DNA from: Caulobacter segnis ATCC 21756
GTDB lineage: Bacteria; Pseudomonadota; Alphaproteobacteria; Caulobacterales; Caulobacteraceae
Reading direction: 5' to 3'
DNA length: 64,000 nucleotides
Assembly (NCBI RefSeq): GCF_000092285.1
Contig: NC_014100.1
Coordinates: 2,480,001 to 2,544,000, forward strand
Both the position numbers and the translations under genes were made by a program. The notes below the pieces were generated by a model. It was not told where the DNA came from, made no database searches, and saw only the letters and a program-made list of their open reading frames with translations. Positions 26,380-35,317 of this stretch are shown one piece after another. Position 1 is the stretch's first letter, and each line of letters starts with the position of its first letter.

Positions 26380-28782
26380 ATGACTGAACAGCGTCCCAGC
26401 ACGCCGTCCGCCGGCCGCGCCCTTCTTCTCGGCGGCGGGGCCTGGCTTGCGCTCGCCTGCGCCGGCGCGGCTCACGCCCAGACCAGTCTGGCGTCGATTC
26501 CGCAGGCCCCGCCCGTTCCCGCGCCGCCTTCGGACGGCCTGGGCGATGGGGGGTACTACCTCGAATCCGACCTGCTGATCCGAGACGACCAGGCGCAGAA
26601 GATGACGGCGCGCGGCTCGGTCGAGGCGCGCTATCAGGGCCGCACCCTGCGCGCGGACGAGGTGATCTACGACACCAAGACCGGCACGGTCGTCGCCAAC
26701 GGCCACGTCCAGCTGATCAACCCCGACGGCACCGCCGAATTCGCCGATCACCTGGAGGTCGACGAGGACATGAAGGCCGGCTTCGCCCGGAACTTCTCGG
26801 CGCGCCTCGGTGAGAACGTGAAGGTCGCCGCCGCCACGGCGGTGCGACGCAACGCCAACATCCAGGAACTGAACAGCGCCATCTACACCCCGTGCGAGGT
26901 GTGCGCCGAGAAGCCGACGCCGACCTGGTCGGTGCAGGCCGATCACATCGTCCAGGATAAGAAGCGGCAGCTGATCTACTACAAGCACGCGGTCATCCGC
27001 GTCTGGGGCGCCCCGATCCTTTACCTGCCGCTGTTCTGGCACCCGGATCCCCAGGCCAAGCGCAGCTCGGGCTTCCTCGCGCCCAAGATCATTCCCTATT
27101 CCAAGAGCCGGGGCCTCTCCTACGAGCAGCCCTATCTCTATGTGATCTCGCCGTCGTCCGACGTGGTCGTCGCCCCGCAGATCAACAGCAAGGTGAACCC
27201 GTTCCTGAACGTGAACTACCGCAAGCGCTTCTATTCGGGGATGCTCGAAGCGCGCGGCGGCTTCACCTACGACAAGGACTTCGACATCCGGGGCGACCGG
27301 TTCGGCAAGGCCTCGGCCCGCAGCTACATCCTGGCCAACGGCAAGTTCGACATCGACGCGAAGTGGAAGTGGGGCTTCTCGGCCGAGCGGGCGTCGGACG
27401 CCCTGATCTTCGACCGCTACAAGATCAACGACGTCTACCAGCAGCGCGGCCTGTTCACGAGCGACGACCACCGGTTGGTGTCGCAGCTCTACGCCACGCG
27501 TCAGGCCCAGCGCTCCTGGTTCTCGGTCTCGGCCGTCTCGGTCCAGGGCCTGCGCGTCGTCGGGACCAGCGAAACGGGCACGGCGAACGCCTTCGAGAAC
27601 AGCGGCGCCTTCCCGCTGATCGGTCCGATGGTCGAGACCCGCTGGGAGCCCGATTCGCCGATCCTGGGCGGGCGCCTGCGCCTGCAAGGCACCGGCGTGA
27701 TGCTGAACCGCTCGGAATCGCAATACGGCGAAGCCCCGTACTATCTGGGCGCCTACAAGGGTCAGGACGGCGTCGACTCCAGCCGCGCCAGCGTCAAGGC
27801 CGACTGGCGGACCAGCACGATCGTGGGCAATGGCCTCAAGGTCTCGCCCTTCGCCCAGGCCCGCGCCGACGCCTATTCGATCCGGACCTATCTCACCGCC
27901 GCGGCGGCCGCCCTGGGCGATGACGACAAGCAGACCTACACCCGCTCGCTGGGCGTGGCGGGCGTCGACTTCAGCCTGCCGCTCTATAAGGCGCTGTCGA
28001 ACGGCGGCAGCATCGTGCTGGAGCCCCTGGCCCAGGTCGCCGCTGGCTCCGAAAGCTCACGCGTGCCGGTCGTCGTCGCGCGCGACGGGACCAAGACCTA
28101 CCTCTACAACGAAGACAGCGCGACGCTGGAATTCGACGAGACCAACCTGTTCCAGGCCAACAAGTCGCCGGGCTTCGACCTCTACGAAGGCGGCCAGCGG
28201 CTGAACGTCGGCGGCCGGGCCACCTACGCCCTGCCCGACGGGCGTGGCGGCAGCATCCTGGTCGGCCGCAGCTTCCGGACCAAGTTCGACCCGCTGCTGC
28301 CCGCTCGCACCGGCTTGCAGAGCAAGTCGTCGGACTGGATCGTCTCGGCGACGGTGACGCCGATCCGCGGGATCACAGCCTTCGCCCGCACGCGCCTCGA
28401 TTCCGAGACGCAGGAGATCCACCGGATCGAAACCGGCGTCGACGCCTACACCCAGCGCGGCTGGGGCACGATCCGCTATCTGAAGGACGAACTGGACGCC
28501 AACGGCAACCAGCAGGAGAACTTCGAGGCTCGCGGCGAGCTCAAGCTGACCAAGCAATGGTCGCTGACGGCGTTCGGCCAGCGCGACATGGTGGCCGACG
28601 TCTGGCGTCGTCGCGACCTGGGCGTGGCCTATACCGACGACTGCATCCGCATCGACGTCATCTATCAACAGGAAGACCGCTACGCCTCGACCGCGACCGG
28701 TCTTCGGCTGCAGCCGGACCGAACGATCGTCTTCCGCCTAACGCTCGCCACATTGGGTGATACAGGGTACAGCTCGAACTAA
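26380..28782 (+). CDS. LPS-assembly protein LptD
   Basis: Outer-membrane beta-barrel that inserts LPS into the outer leaflet together with LptE. The start at 26380 gives a signal peptide ending at about AHAQ (residue 33); an ATG at 26350 would overlap lptG. An OstA-like periplasmic jellyroll with KMTARGSVEARYQGRTLRADEVIYD lies at about residues 70-160. The long barrel domain ends in a short C-terminal strand (RLTLATLGDTGYSSN). The 800-residue length is normal. A Cys pair at CEVC (about 177-180) may take part in disulfides. Confidence 0.93.
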   Translation: MTEQRPSTPSAGRALLLGGGAWLALACAGAAHAQTSLASIPQAPPVPAPPSDGLGDGGYYLESDLLIRDDQAQKMTARGSVEARYQGRTLRADEVIYDTKTGTVVANGHVQLINPDGTAEFADHLEVDEDMKAGFARNFSARLGENVKVAAATAVRRNANIQELNSAIYTPCEVCAEKPTPTWSVQADHIVQDKKRQLIYYKHAVIRVWGAPILYLPLFWHPDPQAKRSSGFLAPKIIPYSKSRGLSYEQPYLYVISPSSDVVVAPQINSKVNPFLNVNYRKRFYSGMLEARGGFTYDKDFDIRGDRFGKASARSYILANGKFDIDAKWKWGFSAERASDALIFDRYKINDVYQQRGLFTSDDHRLVSQLYATRQAQRSWFSVSAVSVQGLRVVGTSETGTANAFENSGAFPLIGPMVETRWEPDSPILGGRLRLQGTGVMLNRSESQYGEAPYYLGAYKGQDGVDSSRASVKADWRTSTIVGNGLKVSPFAQARADAYSIRTYLTAAAAALGDDDKQTYTRSLGVAGVDFSLPLYKALSNGGSIVLEPLAQVAAGSESSRVPVVVARDGTKTYLYNEDSATLEFDETNLFQANKSPGFDLYEGGQRLNVGGRATYALPDGRGGSILVGRSFRTKFDPLLPARTGLQSKSSDWIVSATVTPIRGITAFARTRLDSETQEIHRIETGVDAYTQRGWGTIRYLKDELDANGNQQENFEARGELKLTKQWSLTAFGQRDMVADVWRRRDLGVAYTDDCIRIDVIYQQEDRYASTATGLRLQPDRTIVFRLTLATLGDTGYSSN

Positions 28783-28949
28783 GTAACCGCGCTTGGGGGC
28801 GTGCGGGTTGGCCCGCATGCCCGCTGGCGTGTCTCGGGGCGACGGCCGAACGGAAAAAACGCCGGCTTCGGCGCGCGCCGCCTTCGAAACCATGATAACC
28901 GACCGCGCTCCCCAGGGGGCGGCCTGGGCCTAGAGGAACGACACTATCC

Positions 28950-30308
28950 ATGCGGTCTGCGCGTAGCGTGACGACTTTCGCGGCCGGCGCCGCGTCCATT
29001 CTGGCCCTGACGGCGGCGAGCTTCGCCCCGCATGCCCTGGCCCAGGACCAAGCCGGCGCGCCGCCGCAGGTGGAGGCTCCGGCCGCCGCCCCGCAGGCCG
29101 CCGCGCCCGCTCCTCTGTCGGAAAGCGTCGCCGCCGTCGTCAATGACGACATCATCTCCAGCTACGACCTGATGCAGCGCATGCGCCTGCTGATGGCCAC
29201 CTCGGGCATGCAGCCCACCCAGGAGAACCTGCCGCAGATCCAGCAGGAAGCCTTGCGCTCCCTGATCGACGAGCGCCTGCAGATGCAGGAGCTGCGCCGC
29301 GTCGAGAAGCAGCAGAAGATCACGATCATCTCGACCGACAAGGAAGTCGACGAGCAGGTCGCCGATATCGCCCAATCCAACAAGATGACCTCCGACCAGC
29401 TGAAGCAGTCGCTGGTCCAGCAAGGCATCGGCCTGGACACCTGGCGCGCCCAGCTGCGCGCGGACTCCAGCTGGCAGTCGTGGATTCAAGGCCGCTACGG
29501 TTCGCGCCTTCGGATCGGCGAGGACCAGATCAAGGCCTATCAGCGCCGCCTCGCCGAATCGGCGGCCAAGCCGCAGTACCAGATCAGCGAAGTCTTCCTG
29601 GACGCCAGCCGCGTGGGCGGCATGGAAGTCGCCGTGAACGGCGCCGCGCAACTGATCGCCCAAATGCAGCAAGGCGCGCCCTTCGCGGCCGTGGCGCGTC
29701 AGTTCTCGGGCTCGGCCACCGCGGCCAACGGCGGCGACGTGGGCTGGGTCAATCAGGGCGAGATGCCCACGGAGGTCGACGAAGCCCTCGAGCAGCTGCG
29801 TCCCGGCCAGCTGTCGCGCCCGATCCAGGTCAAGGACGGCGTCTACATCATCTATCTGCGCGACAAGCGCGCGGGCTCGAAGACCGCCATTGTCGACCTC
29901 AAGCAGGTCGCCGCGCCGCTGCCGGCCGACGCCACCGAGGCCCAGGTTGCGGCCGCCACCAAGCTGCTGACGGACCTCAGGCCCAAGATCAACAGCTGCC
30001 AGACGCTGGAAACCGTCGCCGGTAAGGTCGACGGCCTGGTCGCCGGCGACCTCGGCGAGGCCGAGATCACCGACCTCGCCCCCGCGTTCCAGGAAGCGGC
30101 CAGCAAGCTGGACATCGGCCAGATCTCCGATCCGATCCGCACGGACGCCGGTCTTCACCTGATCGCCGTCTGCGGCAAGCGTCAGGGCGGAGCCAACGCG
30201 CCCACGCACGACCAGATCGAAAACCGCCTGCGTGGCCAGCAGCTGGCGCTGATCTCCAAGCGCTACCTGCGCGACCTGCGCAACCAGGCGACCATCGAGA
30301 CCCGGTGA
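28950..30308 (+). CDS. SurA-like periplasmic peptidyl-prolyl isomerase
   Basis: Periplasmic chaperone and parvulin-type isomerase for outer-membrane proteins. The signal peptide is about residues 1-31 (ends ALAQ). A SurA-type N-terminal domain follows (SESVAAVVNDDIISSYDLMQRMRLL). The parvulin domain at about residues 209-305 has the FAAVARQFSGSATAANGGDVGWVNQGEMP core. A second, degenerate isomerase-like region lies at about 350-440. 452 residues. Placement right after lptD matches the conserved lptD-surA-pdxA-rsmA order. Its stop overlaps the pdxA GTG start. Confidence 0.93.
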   Translation: MRSARSVTTFAAGAASILALTAASFAPHALAQDQAGAPPQVEAPAAAPQAAAPAPLSESVAAVVNDDIISSYDLMQRMRLLMATSGMQPTQENLPQIQQEALRSLIDERLQMQELRRVEKQQKITIISTDKEVDEQVADIAQSNKMTSDQLKQSLVQQGIGLDTWRAQLRADSSWQSWIQGRYGSRLRIGEDQIKAYQRRLAESAAKPQYQISEVFLDASRVGGMEVAVNGAAQLIAQMQQGAPFAAVARQFSGSATAANGGDVGWVNQGEMPTEVDEALEQLRPGQLSRPIQVKDGVYIIYLRDKRAGSKTAIVDLKQVAAPLPADATEAQVAAATKLLTDLRPKINSCQTLETVAGKVDGLVAGDLGEAEITDLAPAFQEAASKLDIGQISDPIRTDAGLHLIAVCGKRQGGANAPTHDQIENRLRGQQLALISKRYLRDLRNQATIETR

Positions 30309-31306
30309 CGATCCGCCCGCTCGCTCTCAGCGCCGGCGATCCGGCCGGCGTCGGCGGAGAGATCATCGCCAAGGCTTGGCGCACGCTTCGCGAGGCTGGA
30401 CCGCCCTTCGTCGTGATCGGCGATGCGCAGCTGCTGGCCTCGGCCGGCGCCGGGGTGAAAGTTCAGGCGGTGACGCGCCCGCGCGAAGCGCTGGACGTCT
30501 TCGCCGACGCCTTGCCAGTCATCGATATTCCCCTCCTCTCCCCGGTGGTCGCGGGCCAGCCCTCGCCCGCCTACGCGCCGCAGGTGATCCGCTGGATCGA
30601 GACCGGCGTGGGGCTGGCGCTGTCGGGCGAAGTCTCTGGTCTCGTCACCGCCCCCATCGCCAAGGCGCCGCTCTACGACGCCGGCTTCAAGTTCCCCGGC
30701 CACACCGAGTTCCTCGCCGAACTGACCGCCGCCGAGCGCTTCGAGGGCCCGCGGGGCCCGGTGATGATGTTGACGGCCGGCGACCTGCGCACGACCCTGG
30801 CGACCATCCACACGCCAATCGCCAAGGTCCCTGGCGCTCTGACCATTGAGGGGATCGTCAATACTGCGCTGGTGACCGCCGACGCCCTGCGTCGCGACTT
30901 TGGCGTAGCCGCGCCGCGCCTGGCGGTCGCGGGCCTCAATCCGCACGCGGGCGAAGGCGGCGCGATCGGGCGCGAGGAGATCGAGATCATCGGGCCGGCC
31001 GTGCAGGCCCTCCGCGACCGGGGGGTCGACGCGATCGGCCCCTCGCCCGCCGACACCCTGTTCCACGCCGAGGCCCGGGCCCGCTACGACGGGGTGCTGT
31101 GCATGTACCACGATCAGGCCCTGATCCCGGTGAAGATGCTGGACTTCTGGGGCGGCGTGAACGTCACCCTGGGCCTGCCGATCGTGCGGACCTCGCCCGA
31201 CCACGGCACGGGCTTCGACATCGCTGGACGCGGCCTCGCCCGCCCCGATAGCCTGATCGCCGCCATCCAGCTGGCGGCGCAGATCGCCGCCCGCCGCGGC
31301 GGCTAG
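30305..31306 (+). CDS. 4-hydroxythreonine-4-phosphate dehydrogenase
   Basis: PdxA oxidises 4-phosphohydroxythreonine in the DXP-dependent route to pyridoxal phosphate. The GTG start at 30305 overlaps the surA stop. Hallmarks are LSAGDPAGVGGEI at the N-terminus, the metal-binding FPGHTEFLAE His region, GLNPHAGEGG, and MYHDQALIPVKMLDF, with the metal-binding His. The 333-residue length is normal. A palindromic repeat overlaps the stop codon and may terminate or attenuate transcription before rsmA. Confidence 0.96.
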   Translation: MTIRPLALSAGDPAGVGGEIIAKAWRTLREAGPPFVVIGDAQLLASAGAGVKVQAVTRPREALDVFADALPVIDIPLLSPVVAGQPSPAYAPQVIRWIETGVGLALSGEVSGLVTAPIAKAPLYDAGFKFPGHTEFLAELTAAERFEGPRGPVMMLTAGDLRTTLATIHTPIAKVPGALTIEGIVNTALVTADALRRDFGVAAPRLAVAGLNPHAGEGGAIGREEIEIIGPAVQALRDRGVDAIGPSPADTLFHAEARARYDGVLCMYHDQALIPVKMLDFWGGVNVTLGLPIVRTSPDHGTGFDIAGRGLARPDSLIAAIQLAAQIAARRGG

Positions 31307-31355
31307 AGCATGATAGCCGAAAGTGGCTGCCGGTTTCGGCGGCCATCATGCTCTA
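31304..31355. repeat. 50-bp palindromic repeat with AGAGCATGAT arms
   Basis: AGAGCATGAT at 31305-31314 and its complement ATCATGCTCT at 31345-31354 bracket CCGAAA and TTTCGG sub-arms. The motif is recognisable as an instance of a palindromic intergenic repeat that is widespread in alphaproteobacteria. It starts within the pdxA stop codon. RNA from either strand would fold into a stable hairpin. Confidence 0.75.
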
Positions 31356-31356
31356 A

Positions 31357-31389
31357 TTATCCGAATGAGCCTGTTTATCCTTCGGATAA
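31357..31389. repeat. Inverted repeat TTATCCGAA/TTCGGATAA before rsmA
   Basis: Nine-base perfect arms at 31357-31365 and 31381-31389 flank a 15-base centre. It ends about 19 bases before the rsmA ATG, just upstream of the GGGGGAG ribosome site. It could be an operator or a leader hairpin. Confidence 0.5.
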
Positions 31390-31407
31390 CAGGGGGAGAC
31401 TTAGACG

Positions 31408-32226
31408 ATGAGCCTGGCCGACCTGCCGCCGCTGCGCGAGGCCCTGGAGCGCCACGACCTGATGGCGCGCAAGAGCTTCGGCCAGCACTTCCTGCTGGAC
31501 CTGAACGTCACGCGGAAGATCGCGCGCCTGGCCCAGATCGGCGAAGGCGACACCGTGGTCGAGGTCGGTCCCGGCCCCGGCGGCCTGACCCGCGCCCTCC
31601 TGGAAACCGGCGCCCGCGTCGTGGCGATCGAGAAGGACAGCCGCTTCCTGCCCCTGCTCTCCGAGGTGGCCGAAGTGGCCGACGGCCGGCTTGAACTGGT
31701 CGAAGGCGACGCGCTGAAAGTCGACGCCGCGCAGGCGGCCGGAGGACCAGCGCATGTGGTCTCCAACCTTCCCTACAATGTCGGCACCCAGCTTCTGATC
31801 AACTGGCTCACGGGGCCCTTCCGGCCGCTGTCGATGACCCTGATGTTCCAGAAGGAAGTCGCCGACCGCATCGTCGCCCAGCCGGACGACGACGCCTACG
31901 GCCGCTTGGCGGTGATCGCCCAGACCCTTTGCGAGGCCAAGACGGTCATGGACCTGCCGGCCAAGGCCTTCACGCCGCCGCCCAAGGTCGCTTCGGCCGT
32001 GGTTCGCCTGGTCCCGCGCCAGGATCCGCCGCCGGCCGAGATCGTCGCGGCGTTGGAGCGGGTCACGGCCGCCGCCTTCGGCCAGCGCCGCAAGATGCTG
32101 CGCTCCAGCCTCAAGGCCCTCGGCGGCGGCGAGCTCTGCGAGAAGGCCGGAATCAGTCCCGACGCCCGCGCGGAGGTCATCGACCTCGCCGGCTTCTTGG
32201 CCCTGGCGAAGGCGACCCTCGCCTAG
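31408..32226 (+). CDS. 16S rRNA dimethyladenosine transferase RsmA (KsgA)
   Basis: Dimethylates the two adjacent adenines in the 3' hairpin of 16S rRNA, a late step of small-subunit maturation. SAM-binding motifs are KSFGQHFLLDLNVTRKIA, EVGPGPGGLTRALLE and VVAIEKD, and the catalytic motif IV is SNLPYNVGTQLL. The 272-residue length is typical. GGGGGAG lies upstream of the ATG. Last of the lptF-to-rsmA run. Confidence 0.97.
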   Translation: MSLADLPPLREALERHDLMARKSFGQHFLLDLNVTRKIARLAQIGEGDTVVEVGPGPGGLTRALLETGARVVAIEKDSRFLPLLSEVAEVADGRLELVEGDALKVDAAQAAGGPAHVVSNLPYNVGTQLLINWLTGPFRPLSMTLMFQKEVADRIVAQPDDDAYGRLAVIAQTLCEAKTVMDLPAKAFTPPPKVASAVVRLVPRQDPPPAEIVAALERVTAAAFGQRRKMLRSSLKALGGGELCEKAGISPDARAEVIDLAGFLALAKATLA

Positions 32227-32429
32227 GCCGCTGGAAGGCCTCGATGATCGGGCATGGCCGGATGTCCGAGGCCGCGCAGGCGTCGGCCGACCGCGTTAGC
32301 GAAGCCCGCGCCGCCCGCAGCTCATGACGCTCAGGATGCTGGTCACGCAGCACGGGTAAAGTCCCTCAAAAGCCTATTGACGGTGGAGCCGCTGATCTCC
32401 AGCTTGCGCCGGGGATTAGCGGGGCGAAC

Positions 32430-34076
32430 GTGACCACAAGACGTGCGTTGAACGCGCCTTCGACAGTCGCGCGAAGACTTCTGTTCATGGCGCTGACGCT
32501 GGCCGCGCCGGCCATCCTGCTGATGGGCCTGCTCGTCGCCACGCAATACGCCGAAGGCCAGCGCCGCTTCGCCACCCAACTGACCGCCATGACGCGAGCG
32601 CTTTCGCTCGCGACCGATCGCCAGATCGGACAAGGCCAGAGCATCCTGCAGGGCCTGGCGGTGTCGACGGCCTTGGCGGAAGGCGACCTCAAGACCTTCG
32701 AGAGGCAGGCGAGAGAGGCCACGCAAGGGCGTGACGGCTGGATCGTGCTGATGACACCGGACCTCCAGTTGATCAATACGCGAATCCCGCCCGGTCAGCC
32801 GACACCCGTGGCCCCGATCACGCCCCACTCCTGGCAGGAGATGACCACGGGCAAATCTAACGTCAGCAACCTGATCCCCCGGCCCGGCAAAACGCCCATC
32901 CTGGGGGTCAACATGCCTGTGCTGGTCAGGGGACGACTGCTGGTGCTGGGCTACATGCAGAACCCGTCGGCCTTCCACGCTCTCATGGCCGCCCAAGGCT
33001 TTCCCGAAAGCTGGACCGCCAGCATCGTCGACCGGAACGCTGCGGTGGTGGCGCGCTCGCGCGACCAGGAGAAGATGCTGGGCAGACAGGCCAGCGCCGA
33101 GATGCGCAAGGCGATGGCCCGCGCTAATGACGGTGTCGTCTACACCCACACCCTGGACAGCATCGCCACGCTATCCGCCTTCAGCCGCTCGTCGACCTAC
33201 GGCTGGACTTTCATCGTCGGCGTGCCGCGCGGAGAGGTCGATCGGGCCGTCCTCGGTTCGCTGGGCCCCGCCCTGGCCGGCGCGGCCCTGATGATCGCCC
33301 TGGCGGTGGCCGCCGCCTTCGGCTTCGCCCGTCCCATATCGCGCGACGTCCGCACCCTGGTTGGCGAGGCCGAAACCCTGGCGGCCGGCGCCCCCCTGGA
33401 CCCGGCGCGCTCCCACCTGTTGGAGATCGCCGAGGTGCGCCGATCGCTCCGGGCCGCCGCCGACGTTCTGCGCCGCCGCGAGGACGAGGCGAGCCAAGCG
33501 GCGGAGCGCCAGCAATTGATGATCAACGAGCTGAACCACCGGGTGAAAAACACCCTGGTCGTCGTTCAGTCGCTGGCCCGACACAGCCTGCGGGACGGCG
33601 GCCTGCTGGGTCTGCGGCAGTTCAACGACCGTATCCACGCCCTGGCCAGCGCTCATGATCTCCTGACCCGCCGCAGCTGGGAAGGCGCGGATCTTGGTGA
33701 AATCCTCGCCGAGACGCTGCAACCCTACGCTTCTCAGGTGACCTTGGAGGGGCCGCCGCTGCCGCTCTCTCCCAATAGCGCCGTGGCTCTCGCGATGATC
33801 TTCCACGAGCTGGCCACCAATGCTTCGAAATACGGGGCCCTGACGCGCGAGGCCGGCCGGGTGACCATCGTCTGGCGGCGCGAAGGGCGCGCCCGAGCCG
33901 AAATCCGTTGGGAAGAGGTCGGCGGACCGCCGGTGAGCCCGCCCCAGCGCAAGGGTTTCGGCTCGCGTCTCGTCGCCGCCAGCCTCAAGGGCGAGCTCGC
34001 GGGCTCGGCGACCTTCGACTACGCGCCGGAAGGCCTGAGTTGTGTGCTCACCATTCTCGCCACGACCAGGGTTTGA
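32430..34076 (+). CDS. HWE-family sensor histidine kinase
   Basis: The 548-residue membrane kinase starts with GTG. An N-terminal helix (about 17-37), an extracytoplasmic sensor of double-Cache type (about 40-275) and a second helix (about 280-305) are visible. The HWE-type H box has His370 in INELNHRVKNTL. The N box is FHELATNASKYGAL, and the late IRWEEVGGPPVSPPQRKGFGSRL segment is diagnostic of HWE/HisKA_2 kinases. HWE kinases often feed PhyR-type general stress control, but no response regulator is next to it, so the pathway is unknown. Confidence 0.92.
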   Translation: MTTRRALNAPSTVARRLLFMALTLAAPAILLMGLLVATQYAEGQRRFATQLTAMTRALSLATDRQIGQGQSILQGLAVSTALAEGDLKTFERQAREATQGRDGWIVLMTPDLQLINTRIPPGQPTPVAPITPHSWQEMTTGKSNVSNLIPRPGKTPILGVNMPVLVRGRLLVLGYMQNPSAFHALMAAQGFPESWTASIVDRNAAVVARSRDQEKMLGRQASAEMRKAMARANDGVVYTHTLDSIATLSAFSRSSTYGWTFIVGVPRGEVDRAVLGSLGPALAGAALMIALAVAAAFGFARPISRDVRTLVGEAETLAAGAPLDPARSHLLEIAEVRRSLRAAADVLRRREDEASQAAERQQLMINELNHRVKNTLVVVQSLARHSLRDGGLLGLRQFNDRIHALASAHDLLTRRSWEGADLGEILAETLQPYASQVTLEGPPLPLSPNSAVALAMIFHELATNASKYGALTREAGRVTIVWRREGRARAEIRWEEVGGPPVSPPQRKGFGSRLVAASLKGELAGSATFDYAPEGLSCVLTILATTRV

Positions 34077-34172
34077 GCAGGGCAAGACCGATCGTCGCAG
34101 CGCCTCGTTGTCGCCTTGGCTTGGCCATCGACGACCTGCAATAGAGGACACCAGTCGTAGGGGAGTTCTCGC

Positions 34173-34289
34173 GTGAGCTTGTCTTTTCTGATCGGGGCCA
34201 TTCTGGGCTCTGGCCTGTTCATCGCCCTGGGCCGTGCGCCCGCCGAGAAGCTGATCGCGATCGTTCAGGAGCGCATGCGCGGGAACTAA
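34173..34289 (+). CDS. Putative 38-residue membrane peptide
   Basis: GTG at 34173 follows a GGGGAG ribosome site at about 34160-34165 and the frame ends TAA at 34287-34289. The product is one hydrophobic helix (LSFLIGAILGSGLFIALG) with a short charged amphipathic tail (PAEKLIAIVQERMRGN). No homologue is recognised. It precedes the GlsB-like membrane protein by 62 bases. The evidence is the ribosome site, membrane-peptide composition and clean stop. It could also be chance. Confidence 0.45.
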   Translation: MSLSFLIGAILGSGLFIALGRAPAEKLIAIVQERMRGN

Positions 34290-34351
34290 CGGCGCCGTTG
34301 AGCCTTTTTTGGACAAGGTCGCGCAGGGCGGCCGTCCAAGGAGTCCCTACG

Positions 34352-34609
34352 ATGTCCATTCTCGCCTGGCTTCTTCTCGGCCTGATCGCCGGCTTCATCG
34401 CCAGCAAGCTCGTCAACCGCTCCGGCAGCGGCCTGCTGCTGGATATCGTGCTCGGCATCGTCGGCGCGTTCGTCGGCGGCTGGCTGTTCAACCAATTCGG
34501 CAACAGCGGCGTCTCAGGCTTCAACCTCTACAGCCTGCTGGTCGCCACCGTCGGCGCCATCGTCGTGCTGGCGATCTATCACTTGATCTTCAGCCGTCGC
34601 GCCCTCTAG
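34352..34609 (+). CDS. GlsB/YeaQ/YmgE-family membrane protein
   Basis: An 85-residue protein from the ATG at 34352, with AAGGAG upstream. Three hydrophobic helices and the glycine-rich WLLLGLIAGFIASKLVNRSGSGLLLDIVLGIVGAFVGGWLF fit the transglycosylase-associated (PF04226) family. In other bacteria these small inner-membrane proteins are stress-induced. Despite the family name, no transglycosylase activity is established. It is convergent with gmk. Confidence 0.88.
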   Translation: MSILAWLLLGLIAGFIASKLVNRSGSGLLLDIVLGIVGAFVGGWLFNQFGNSGVSGFNLYSLLVATVGAIVVLAIYHLIFSRRAL

Positions 34610-34623
34610 CGCCCCGGCTCGCG

Positions 34624-34649
34624 GCGGCGGGCCCTTCGCGGCCCGCCGC
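34624..34649. terminator. Hairpin between convergent genes
   Basis: GCGGCGGGCC at 34624-34633 pairs with GGCCCGCCGC at 34640-34649. It lies between the stops of the GlsB-like gene and gmk. There is no long T tract, so it may be a weak bidirectional terminator. Confidence 0.5.
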
Positions 34650-34657
34650 TGATCCCT

Positions 34658-35317
34658 CTAGATCTCTTCTTTGAGGAGATCGCCCACCAGATTGCCGATC
34701 CACGGGTTGCGCGACCGCTTCAGCCGTTCGGCGTGGTAGATGTGGGCCAGATCCGCGTACGCGCGATCGAAATCATCATTCAGAATGACGTAGTCGAACT
34801 GCTCCCAGGCCGCGACCTCGTCCTTGGCGCGCGACAGGCGACGGTGGATGACTTCCTCGCTGTCCTGGCTGCGCGTGTGCAGCCGGCGGCTCATCTCGGC
34901 CAGCGACGGCGGCAGGATATAGACCAGCACGCTGTCCTGCTTGGCCTGGGCGTGAACCTTCATCGCGCCCTGGAAGTCGATGTCGAACAGGGCGCTCTCG
35001 CCCCGCTCCAGGGCCTGCATGATCGGCGGCTTGGGGCTGCCATAGTAGTTCCCGTAGACCTCGGCCCACTCCAGGAAGGCGTCCTGGTCGATCATCTCCT
35101 TGAAGCGCTCCCGCGTCACGAAATGATAGTCACGCCCGTCATGCTCGCCCGGACGCGGTTCGCGGGTCGTGGCGCTGATCGACAGGTGCAGGTCGTTGTG
35201 GTCGGAGACCAGGCGACGGGTCAGCGAGGTCTTGCCGACGCCGGACGGCGCGACGACCATCAAGAGCAGGCCGCGCGTGGGGTGATGGGGCTTATTCAAC
35301 GTTCTGGACCTGCTCAC
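34658..35317 (-). CDS. Guanylate kinase
   Basis: Gmk phosphorylates GMP to GDP with ATP. The P-loop is APSGVGKTSLTRRL. GMP-binding residues lie in SISATTREPRPGEHDGRDYHFV and in WAEVYGNYYG. The Arg-rich RLHTRSQDSEEVIHRRL and FDYVILND complete the family pattern. 219 residues. The start is GTG at 35317, inside the end of yicC (26-base overlap); a TTG a few codons later is an alternative. Last gene of the fab-mltG-yicC-gmk run. Confidence 0.95.
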   Translation of the reverse strand: MSRSRTLNKPHHPTRGLLLMVVAPSGVGKTSLTRRLVSDHNDLHLSISATTREPRPGEHDGRDYHFVTRERFKEMIDQDAFLEWAEVYGNYYGSPKPPIMQALERGESALFDIDFQGAMKVHAQAKQDSVLVYILPPSLAEMSRRLHTRSQDSEEVIHRRLSRAKDEVAAWEQFDYVILNDDFDRAYADLAHIYHAERLKRSRNPWIGNLVGDLLKEEI

